From: Treponema porcinum
GTDB lineage: Bacteria > Spirochaetota > Spirochaetia > Treponematales > Treponemataceae
Assembly: GCF_900167145.1 (NCBI RefSeq)
Contig: NZ_FUWG01000007.1
Location: 1-64,000, forward strand
DNA: 64,000 nucleotides
Direction: 5' to 3'
Shown here: in pieces, positions 24,419 to 31,687 of the stretch
How positions within the stretch are numbered: the first letter of the stretch is position 1
Layout of the letters: the number at the start of each line of letters is the position of its first letter
Translations under genes and position numbers: made by a program
The notes under the pieces: generated by a model
What the model was told of the DNA's origin: nothing
The model's input: only the letters and a program-made list of their open reading frames with translations
The model's database searches: none

Positions 24419-25211
24419 CTATCGTATCCTCCATATTGTAGGATTCTGGCGTTATTTCAAGCAGATTTTCAAGAATTTTCGTAATTTCCGTTGCAGAAAG
24501 GTCGTAGTGAAGCTTTGAATCGTACGCAAGGCTCATTGCGCCAGTTTCCTCAGAAACGACAAGCACCACCGCATCCGAAATCTCAGAAAGTCCGAGTGCA
24601 GCACGGTGGCGCGTTCCGAACGTCTTTTTTATATCATACTGTTCGCTCAAAGGAAGAAAACATCCTGCCGCAATAAGCTTTCCGCCCTGGATAAAGCAGG
24701 CACCATCGTGAAGCGGCGTGTCCATTCCAAAAATCGTTACAAGAAGGCTTGACGAAAGGTCTGCGTTGAGCTTCGTTCCGCTCTGAATGATATCGTCCAT
24801 TTTTGTATGCCGCATAAAAACTGCAAGCATTCCGCGTTTCTGCTTTGAAAGCATTTCTGCCGCAATCAGAACAGAATCAACATACGTATGCTTGGAGCGG
24901 CTTCCGAACGCAAACCACTGGCTCTGCCCCAGTTTCAGAAACATCTTGCGCAGTTCCGGCTGGAACACAATTGCAAATGCAATAAGGAGAACCGGCGCAA
25001 GCGCATTGAAAATCCAGATGACCGTCTGAAGTTTCAAAAGGACAGCAACCGCGTACGAAATGGCAACAATGACAGCCGCCTTTATAATCTGAATGCCGTT
25101 CGTCTTTACGACGATTGCATAGGATTTATAAAGGAGAAACGTCAGAACCACAACGTCGAGTATCGGACGAAGAATATTGTACATATTTATAAGAGTTTCT
25201 GCAGATTTCAA
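24396..25211 (-). CDS. cdaA: Diadenylate cyclase CdaA
   Basis: 271 residues: three N-terminal membrane helices and a DAC (DisA_N) domain with the active-site motifs DGA (TPLHDGACFIQGGKLIAA) and RHR (GTRHRAALGLSEISDAVV). It makes c-di-AMP from two ATP, a signal for potassium and cell-wall balance. It lies between folP and cdaR in the operon. No c-di-AMP phosphodiesterase of the GdpP type is near; the DHH/DHHA1 protein at 60954 is a candidate for pApA or c-di-AMP turnover by inference only. Confidence 0.96.
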   Translation of the reverse strand: MKSAETLINMYNILRPILDVVVLTFLLYKSYAIVVKTNGIQIIKAAVIVAISYAVAVLLKLQTVIWIFNALAPVLLIAFAIVFQPELRKMFLKLGQSQWFAFGSRSKHTYVDSVLIAAEMLSKQKRGMLAVFMRHTKMDDIIQSGTKLNADLSSSLLVTIFGMDTPLHDGACFIQGGKLIAAGCFLPLSEQYDIKKTFGTRHRAALGLSEISDAVVLVVSEETGAMSLAYDSKLHYDLSATEITKILENLLEITPESYNMEDTIDEHKKAD

Positions 25212-25229
25212 TGTTTTTTCCCAAGTATG

Positions 25230-26045
25230 CTATATAGTATAGCTCAACACGGACAAAGTATCTACTGTTTCTTTTACATCGTGAACGCGAACAATCTGCG
25301 CACCGTTAATAACAGAAATAATGTCCGCCGCAAGCGTACCGAAAAGCCTGTCCTCTACGTCGCGCCCGGTCATCTGCCCGATGCACGTTTTTCTGGAAAG
25401 AGCCATAAGGACAGTGTATTTTTTTCCGCACAGTTCACCGCACCGGCGGATAAGCGTAACGTTCGCATTCAAATCTTTTCCGAAACCAATTCCGGGATCA
25501 ACGATGATTTTTTCAGAAGAAATACCGGAGCGGACGGCATAGTCTGCGCGGCTTTCAAGATAGTCAGAAACTTCCCTGAAAACATCTGAATATGACGTAT
25601 CGTTCTGCATCGTAACTGGAATGCCACGCTTGTGCATAAGAATTACAGGAATGGCAACGGATGCTGCAAAGGGTGCAAGCTCATCATCGTCCTCAAGTGC
25701 AGAAATATCGTTCAGAATGTCCGCGCCTGCTTCGAATGCCGCTTTCATAACGTTTTTTTTGCGCGTATCTACAGAAACCGGAATTGAACTCCGCCTGCGG
25801 ACAGCTTCAATTACCGGAATAATCCGCCTGAGTTCCTCTTCTTCGGAAACATATTCGCTTCCCGGACGGGAAGATTCGCCGCCTATATCAAGAATGTCTG
25901 CGCCCTCGTCAATCAGGCGGAGCGCATTTTCCGCACCGCCGCGGCTTTCCTTCCAGAAAGAATCAGGAGTCGCATTTACAACGCCCATTACGAATGCCGG
26001 ACGGGAAGTTTCAATCACCCTGTCCGCAAGAAACAGTTTTTTCAT
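25230..26045 (-). CDS. folP: Dihydropteroate synthase FolP
   Basis: 271 residues, TIM barrel of the pterin-binding family: VMGVVNATPDSFWKESR, DILDIGGESSRPGSEYVSEE, VSVDTRKKNVMKAAFEAGAD, LNDISAL, IIVDPGIGFGKDLNANVTLI and the late RVHDVKETV. It joins pterin and p-aminobenzoate in folate synthesis and is the sulfonamide target. Its start overlaps the dxs stop by 4 bases. Confidence 0.96.
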   Translation of the reverse strand: MKKLFLADRVIETSRPAFVMGVVNATPDSFWKESRGGAENALRLIDEGADILDIGGESSRPGSEYVSEEEELRRIIPVIEAVRRRSSIPVSVDTRKKNVMKAAFEAGADILNDISALEDDDELAPFAASVAIPVILMHKRGIPVTMQNDTSYSDVFREVSDYLESRADYAVRSGISSEKIIVDPGIGFGKDLNANVTLIRRCGELCGKKYTVLMALSRKTCIGQMTGRDVEDRLFGTLAADIISVINGAQIVRVHDVKETVDTLSVLSYTI

Positions 26046-27952
26046 CTTTTTAATATGTCCTCAGCCGCTTTCTGCAAATCGGCAGGACTCATTCCTGCCT
26101 GTTCGCAAATCTGGCTACGTGATCCCTGACTGAAAAACGAATCCGGAAACGCCTTCACCGCACAGCAACTGATTTCGTTTTCCGCGCAAAGTCCGGCAAG
26201 GAATTCTGCAATTCCGCCTGTTACAACGCCGTCTTCAACAAATACAATGCCGTCGTACCGGCGCGCAATCTCAAGAAAATACTCCGAATCAAACGGTTTT
26301 ATAAATCGGAGCGTGTAAATGTCGGCAATTATATTCTTCATAAGAAGAGAACGGCTTGCGACAGTCACCTCTGAGAACATTCCGCCTGTCGTTACGAAAA
26401 GAACGTTTTTCACAGCCACATCATCTTCAAGTGATACTTCAAGCGACGGACAGAACTCCGAAGCCGTTACAAGAACACCCCGCCCTGTTTCTGCCGGTAG
26501 TGAAAAAGACGGCTGCTCGGACGGACAGGACATTTTAGGATAGCGGATTACGACAGCACTCTCCGCGTTTACCGCATAGCGAAGGCATATATCAAGATCA
26601 ACAGCCGTTGCAGGACTCATAATCGTAATTCCCGGAACAGGGCGGAACAAGGCAATGTCGAACACCCCCTGATGAGTTTCTCCGTCATTCGGAACTGCTC
26701 CGGCGCGGTCAAGAACAATCACCGCGTGAAGTTTTTGCAGGGAAATGTCGTGAATAAGCTGGTCAACGGCGCGCTGCATAAATGTAGAATAAATGCATAT
26801 AACAGGAAGAAGTCCTCCACGAGCAAGACCGCCACCAAACGTAACAGCGTGTTCTTCTGCAATTCCCACATCAAAAAAACGATGCGGATAGTGGCGCGCA
26901 AAAGAGTCTAGCCCCGTACCTTTTGCCATTGCAGCGGTTATGCAGACAATATCGCCTCTCTCTTCTGCAAGCTTCATCAGGGAACTGCTGAAACTTTCCG
27001 TAAAACTGAGCGTATCGAATTTTTCAACAGTTCCGTCGCTTATGCAGAACGGGCCGATTCCGTGAAAACGCTCCGGATGGTCTTCCGCCGGGCTGTAGCC
27101 TTTTCCTTTTTTTGTAACTACGTGAACGACGACAGGACGGTTCATATCCTTTACCATATTCAGAACGTTCTCAAGACCTTTTTCATCGTGACCGTCAAGC
27201 GGACCTACGTATTCAAAACCGAAGTCGGAAAACAGATTATTTGAAAAAAGAAGTCCTTTAAGACCGCGCTTGAAGCGGAAAATGAATTTTGTTAGGAACG
27301 AACCGAAAAACGGAATGTGCTTTACAAATTTATCTATGCAATGGCGGAAAAACTGATAGTGCGTAGTCATCGTAAGGCGGCTAAGATAGCTTGAAAGCGC
27401 GCCCGTATTCTGGTCGATGGACATCTGATTGTCATTTACAATGACAATCAGATTTTTTGCAAGCTGACCGGCGTTTGAAAGAGCCTCAAACGCCATTCCG
27501 CCGGTAAGCGCGCCGTCACCGATAACGGCAATTACGTGTCCGCCCTTCTCCTGAAGGTTCCAGGCTGTAATCAGTCCAAGTGCAGATGAAATAGAGGTAG
27601 AAGAATGTCCGTTGTCAAAAAAATCATGCGGACTTTCTGCCTTTTTCGTAAAACCGGAAAGTCCGTCCGCCTGCCGGAGAGTTGCAAATTCTGCATAGCG
27701 CCCCGTAATAAGTTTATGGGCATAGCACTGGTGGCTTACGTCCCACACAATTGCGTCCTCAGGACTGTTGAATACGCGGTGAAGCGCAATCGTAAGTTCA
27801 ACTACGCCCAGATTGCTTGCAAGATGACCGCCGTTCTTTCCGACTACTTCTATAATCGTCCTGCGGATTTCCGCCGCAAGTGCTTTCAATTCTTTTTGAG
27901 AAAAATGCTTTATATCTTCAGGTGAATGAATTTTTGAAAGTAACGTATAAAT
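26042..27952 (-). CDS. dxs: 1-deoxy-D-xylulose-5-phosphate synthase Dxs
   Basis: Makes DXP from pyruvate and glyceraldehyde-3-phosphate, the entry to MEP isoprenoid synthesis. Motifs: GGHLASNLGVVELTIALHRV, WDVSHQCYAHKLITGR, the ThDP site GDGALTGGMAFEALSNAGQL, the central GIAEEHAVTFGGGLA and LDRAGAVPNDGETHQGVFDI. Homology begins upstream of the first standard start (a TTG at 27889): codons for LLSKIHSPEDIKHFSQKELK precede it in frame, yet no ATG, GTG or TTG occurs between them and the stop at 27961-27959. I mark an ATT at 27952 as the probable but unproven start (636 residues); a CTG at 27958 is the alternative. Confidence 0.93.
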   Translation of the reverse strand: MYTLLSKIHSPEDIKHFSQKELKALAAEIRRTIIEVVGKNGGHLASNLGVVELTIALHRVFNSPEDAIVWDVSHQCYAHKLITGRYAEFATLRQADGLSGFTKKAESPHDFFDNGHSSTSISSALGLITAWNLQEKGGHVIAVIGDGALTGGMAFEALSNAGQLAKNLIVIVNDNQMSIDQNTGALSSYLSRLTMTTHYQFFRHCIDKFVKHIPFFGSFLTKFIFRFKRGLKGLLFSNNLFSDFGFEYVGPLDGHDEKGLENVLNMVKDMNRPVVVHVVTKKGKGYSPAEDHPERFHGIGPFCISDGTVEKFDTLSFTESFSSSLMKLAEERGDIVCITAAMAKGTGLDSFARHYPHRFFDVGIAEEHAVTFGGGLARGGLLPVICIYSTFMQRAVDQLIHDISLQKLHAVIVLDRAGAVPNDGETHQGVFDIALFRPVPGITIMSPATAVDLDICLRYAVNAESAVVIRYPKMSCPSEQPSFSLPAETGRGVLVTASEFCPSLEVSLEDDVAVKNVLFVTTGGMFSEVTVASRSLLMKNIIADIYTLRFIKPFDSEYFLEIARRYDGIVFVEDGVVTGGIAEFLAGLCAENEISCCAVKAFPDSFFSQGSRSQICEQAGMSPADLQKAAEDILKR

Positions 27953-28024
27953 CCCCAGTCAAAGAAGTATGTTTTTTGGTTTCTGCAACCGCAGGAACAC
28001 TGTATTTTATCTTTTTTTACCTTT

Positions 28025-28064
28025 CAAAAAAAAGACCGCTCCAGCTGTAAACTTTCGCGGTCTC
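28025..28064 (-). terminator. Intrinsic terminator after the small ribosomal protein gene
   Basis: On the minus strand AGACCGC (28063-28057) and GCGGTCT (28039-28033) form a 7-bp stem followed by a run of eight T. It closes the rpoZ-miaA-bS22 unit and separates it from dxs. Confidence 0.85.
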
Positions 28065-28087
28065 TTAAGACATTATTAAAGCAAAAA

Positions 28088-28177
28088 TTACTTTGACTTA
28101 TGTCTGTTTCTTCTAAGCATCTTCTTACGCTTATGTGTCGCCATCTTCTGGCGTTTTCTTTTTTTTCCACAAGGCAC
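28088..28177 (-). CDS. bS22-like small ribosomal protein (AURKAIP1/COX24 domain)
   Basis: Only 29 residues, VPCGKKRKRQKMATHKRKKM then LRRNRHKSK. The pattern KKRxKRMxxHKRKKxLRRxRHK is that of the AURKAIP1/COX24 domain, which in mycobacterial and borrelial ribosomes corresponds to protein bS22 (mitochondrial mS38). It probably sits in the small subunit close to the decoding centre. The GTG start at 28177 has GAGGGG seven bases upstream. A strong terminator follows. The assignment rests on pattern only. Confidence 0.72.
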   Translation of the reverse strand: MPCGKKRKRQKMATHKRKKMLRRNRHKSK

Positions 28178-28263
28178 GATGGCACCCCTCTACTAGTAAA
28201 GTGATGTTTATTATCCATTTTATTCACCTTTACGTCAAGGGGCTATTACTGTTTTTTATCATA

Positions 28264-29220
28264 TTACTGCATTATTTTTAATGAACGGTAAAGGCACTCT
28301 TCAAAATCACGGACTAAAGCCGTTTCGTCATCGGCAGAAAGAAAATGAGCACCCGGAATTCCCTGAATGAAAGTATACTGCTTTTTTGCATATTTCCGGC
28401 TTGAATGCTGAATTTCGCCTTTTATACGCTCAATGCCGCCGGAACTATCCATATCTCCGGAAAACCATTCCCGGTAGCCGATTGCCTTCATACCCGGCAT
28501 ATCAGCGCAGGCTCCTTCTGCCATAAGAGCGCGCACCTCCTTTTCCAGCCCGAGACTGAACATCTGCTCTACACGCTCATCTATCCGCCTGTACAGAACA
28601 TTCCGGTCGCGTTGCAGAATGACGGTCGTAAAATCATACTCCGTACGAAGCGTATTGCTTACGGAAAATGAGCTGCGCGGTTTTCCGGTCAGGTAGAATA
28701 CCTCCAGCGCACGGAGAATACGGTACTCATCGTGTATATGGATTTTAGCGGCACTCTCCGAATCTACGCGCAAAAGTTCACGGTACATAAATTCCGCGCC
28801 TTTTTCCCTGCATCTTGATTTCAGTTCTTCGCGCAGCGTTTCGTCAGATTCAGGAGTTTCCGGAAGTCCCAGAAGAAAATTACGGATATAAAAGCCTGTT
28901 CCTCCTGCGACTACAGGAATTTTCCCCCGCTCCCAGATTTCGCGGCAAAGTAAATCGGCATCGGAAACAAAATCGGCAGCGTTATACTGCTCCGTATAAT
29001 CACGAATATCAATAAGATGATGGACAAGTTCCTGACGCTCTTCAAAAGACGGTTTTGCAGTACCGATGTCAAGTTTACGGTAGACCTGCATTGAGTCTGC
29101 GCTTATAAGCTCTGCCTTATCTTTAAAAAAAGAATGACTGCCGCGCCCGAATACAGTCAGGGCAAGGGCAGTCTTTCCAGTTGCAGTCGGCGCAAAAACC
29201 ACGATGACGGGTATGCGCAT
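28264..29220 (-). CDS. miaA: tRNA dimethylallyltransferase MiaA
   Basis: 318 residues. P-loop VFAPTATGKTALAL, the ISADSMQVYRKLDIGTAKPS block, LIDIRDYTEQYNAADFVSDA, VVAGGTGFYIRNFLLGLPET and, near the end, GMKAIGYREWF and SSRKYAKKQYTFIQ. It prenylates A37 of tRNAs reading U-starting codons. It follows rpoZ by one base on the same strand. Confidence 0.96.
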   Translation of the reverse strand: MRIPVIVVFAPTATGKTALALTVFGRGSHSFFKDKAELISADSMQVYRKLDIGTAKPSFEERQELVHHLIDIRDYTEQYNAADFVSDADLLCREIWERGKIPVVAGGTGFYIRNFLLGLPETPESDETLREELKSRCREKGAEFMYRELLRVDSESAAKIHIHDEYRILRALEVFYLTGKPRSSFSVSNTLRTEYDFTTVILQRDRNVLYRRIDERVEQMFSLGLEKEVRALMAEGACADMPGMKAIGYREWFSGDMDSSGGIERIKGEIQHSSRKYAKKQYTFIQGIPGAHFLSADDETALVRDFEECLYRSLKIMQ

Positions 29221-29221
29221 T

Positions 29222-29431
29222 TTATTTATTTGCAGGAGATTCGATACGATAGTTTACTTTTTTGCAGAAAAGCTGGCGTGCAGCTACAGAAACTGACTTT
29301 CCGGCATTGCGTTCAATTTCCGGATCATTGATTTTTGCCATCTGATATGCACGGCGGCTGGCTGCTACCGTAATTTCATAAATATTGCCATCAAAACTTG
29401 CAAGCTGTTCAAGCGGGAATATTGTTTCCAT
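29222..29431 (-). CDS. rpoZ: RNA polymerase omega subunit
   Basis: 69 residues starting METIFPLEQLASFDGNIYEI and continuing TVAASRRAYQMAKINDPEIE, with the conserved A-A-R-R-A-x-Q core of omega. It helps assemble and stabilise the beta' subunit. The start at 29431 has AGAGG upstream. It is the first gene of the rpoZ-miaA unit and is divergent from recO; the two starts are 94 bases apart. Confidence 0.85.
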   Translation of the reverse strand: METIFPLEQLASFDGNIYEITVAASRRAYQMAKINDPEIERNAGKSVSVAARQLFCKKVNYRIESPANK

Positions 29432-29525
29432 CAAAAAAACCTCTGTATAAAAATTGAATTCATTATAGTAATTTTGCAGGCAAGTGTCAAACTTTATGTT
29501 TTGTGCTAGAATATCACCAATTCGT

Positions 29526-30311
29526 ATGGGACAGAACAGTATAAAACAAGGCATCGTACTATCAGTAAAACCGCTCGGCGAAAACAACGCCTCAGTCTGT
29601 TTTTTTACGCAGGAAAGCGGAATATTATACGCAACGATGTACGGCGGTCCTAAAAGCAGGCTGAAGTCGCTTGCTTCCCCCTGGAACGCAGGCACAGTCT
29701 ACCTTTCAGAATCCTCGCAGTACAAAAACTACAAGCTTTCCGACTTTGACGTAAAGCGCTATCACCTTTCTTTCCGGGAAAACCTGATAAAATCCTGGTC
29801 GGCGGCTCTGGCGGCAGAAATTTTGATTAAGACAAAATGCGCAGGAAATTCCCCTTCGTGCTGGACTGTTTTCAACGGATTTATAGACGGTCTTGAACTC
29901 TGCGGAACGGACGGACAGTGTACGTTAGGGCTTATCCGCTTCTTATGGCGGTTTCTTGAAATTCTTGGAGTACAGCCGGACATATCCTGCTGCAGCCAGT
30001 GCGGAGAACCCTTTTTTACTGGAAAAAACGGCGGCGATACGGTATCATATAAACTCGGCGGAGCAGTCTATAACGTCAACGAAAACAGTTTTGCCTGCTC
30101 CGCCTGCGGGTCGGGAACTTCAAGCCTTATCTTGAATGCAGAATCAGTGCGGTATCTTTCCGCCGTTTCTTCGCTTACACCAAAAGAATCACGGCTTATT
30201 CCTATGAGCGCAGAATCTGCTGGTCAGCTTAAGCAGTTTTTATTCTATCTTATCGAAAACGCGTGCGGCTCGCGCCTTACGTGCCTTGAAACAGGAATGG
30301 GAATTTTATGA
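29526..30311 (+). CDS. recO: DNA repair protein RecO
   Basis: 261 residues. N-terminal OB fold (GIVLSVKPLGENNASVCFFT, LYATMYGGPKSRLKSLASPW), helical middle, and a four-Cys zinc motif (CCSQCGEPFFTG and CSACGSG) at residues about 157-205. It loads RecA onto SSB-coated DNA in gap repair. The start MGQNSIKQG at 29526 is the first that leaves the OB fold intact without an unconserved extension. It overlaps the next gene by 4 bases. Confidence 0.88.
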   Translation: MGQNSIKQGIVLSVKPLGENNASVCFFTQESGILYATMYGGPKSRLKSLASPWNAGTVYLSESSQYKNYKLSDFDVKRYHLSFRENLIKSWSAALAAEILIKTKCAGNSPSCWTVFNGFIDGLELCGTDGQCTLGLIRFLWRFLEILGVQPDISCCSQCGEPFFTGKNGGDTVSYKLGGAVYNVNENSFACSACGSGTSSLILNAESVRYLSAVSSLTPKESRLIPMSAESAGQLKQFLFYLIENACGSRLTCLETGMGIL

Positions 30312-31666
30312 GAGCAACAGACATCATTATGAAAAAGCGCGGAACAAAAATCCGCACTGAAGAAGGCGGACAGACACTTTCTGGAAGTACGACGCTTTCC
30401 GCAGAAGAAATCGCATTTTTAGTCAAAGGCTATGTAGACGGCACTATTCCAGACTACCAGATTTCAGCATTTCTCATGGCAGTTTATTTTAATGGAATGA
30501 CGTTTGAAGAAACAGGAATTCTTACAGACTGTATGCTTCATTCCGGAAACGTAATACAGCTTCACGGCTATGAAAAAGACGGACTTAAAGGTCCTTTTGT
30601 AGACAAACATTCTACAGGCGGAGTAGGAGACAAAATCTCCCTACCTCTTGCCCCGATTGCCGCCTGCTGCGGCATTCAGGTTCCGATGATGAGCGGACGG
30701 GCGCTAGGTCACACCGGCGGAACTCTCGACAAGCTTGAATCTATTGAAGGCTACAGGACATCCCTTTCACCGGATGAATTCCGCGCCCTAATTGCCAGAA
30801 CAGGCTACGCAATGACAGGACAGACAAAAGAAATCGTACCTGCAGACAGGCTTTTGTATGCCCTGCGCGACGTTACGGGAACGGTAGAGTCAGTGCCGCT
30901 GATTACGGCGAGCATTCTTTCAAAAAAAGTTGCAGAAGGAAGCGACTGCCTTGTTTTTGACGTAAAATGCGGCTCCGGCGCGTTTATGAAATCACTCCCT
31001 GATGCAAAACTTCTTGCAGAATTCCTTGTAAAAACAGCAAACGCTATGGGAAAGAAAGCATCCGCCCTCATCACCAATATGAGTACGCCTCTTGGACAGA
31101 AAATCGGTAATTTCCTTGAAATTGAAGAAACTGTAGAATGCCTTAAGGGAAAAGGTCCGGCTGACGTAATGGAAGAAACGTACGCACTTGCAAAAGAGAT
31201 GGTTCTGCTCGGAGGAAAAGCCGCTTCTGACAAAGAGGCAGAGCAAATGTGCCGTAACGCAGTCGACTCTGGAGCGGCGCTTGAAAAATTCCTTGAAAAC
31301 ATAAAGGATCAGGGCGGAAACCCGGAGAAAGTTCTTGAACAGTGCGGAAAACGCCGTTCTGCATTCAAAACGGAACTTAAAGCAGAACAGGACGGATTTA
31401 TCTTCATTGACGCATACAAAACAGGTCTTGCAGGCGTAACGCTCGGAGTAGGAAGAAACAAGACGACGGATGCTGTATGCCCTGATGCAGGAATGATACT
31501 GCACCGCACAAGCGGAGAATACGTAAAAAAAGGCGAAACTATAATGGAGATTTTCGGAAAGAACGACGGCTGTCTTGGCGAAGCAAAAGATGCACTCGGC
31601 AGGGCGGTAACGTATTCACCGGAAGCACCGCAGAAAAGTCCGCTTATTTATACGGTAATAAAATAA
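30308..31666 (+). CDS. deoA: Thymidine/pyrimidine-nucleoside phosphorylase
   Basis: 452 residues. The family signature for the phosphate-binding cleft is clear: DKHSTGGVGDKISLPLAPIA, then MMSGRALGHTGGTLDKLESI, YAMTGQTKEIVPADRLLYAL and DVKCGSGAFMKSLPDAKLLA. The C-terminal lid (GFIFIDAYKTGLAGVTLGVG) is present. It splits pyrimidine nucleosides with phosphate for salvage. Sequence alone does not decide thymidine-only (DeoA) or broad (Pdp) use. It lies inside a recO-deoA-recJ operon. Confidence 0.92.
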   Translation: MRATDIIMKKRGTKIRTEEGGQTLSGSTTLSAEEIAFLVKGYVDGTIPDYQISAFLMAVYFNGMTFEETGILTDCMLHSGNVIQLHGYEKDGLKGPFVDKHSTGGVGDKISLPLAPIAACCGIQVPMMSGRALGHTGGTLDKLESIEGYRTSLSPDEFRALIARTGYAMTGQTKEIVPADRLLYALRDVTGTVESVPLITASILSKKVAEGSDCLVFDVKCGSGAFMKSLPDAKLLAEFLVKTANAMGKKASALITNMSTPLGQKIGNFLEIEETVECLKGKGPADVMEETYALAKEMVLLGGKAASDKEAEQMCRNAVDSGAALEKFLENIKDQGGNPEKVLEQCGKRRSAFKTELKAEQDGFIFIDAYKTGLAGVTLGVGRNKTTDAVCPDAGMILHRTSGEYVKKGETIMEIFGKNDGCLGEAKDALGRAVTYSPEAPQKSPLIYTVIK

Positions 31667-31687
31667 TTTTATCAGGATATATACAAA

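Noticed and set aside
28024..28227. 67-codon minus-strand frame over the small ribosomal protein
   Set aside because: A different frame of the same bases gives the conserved basic COX24-like pattern with a better ribosome-binding site.
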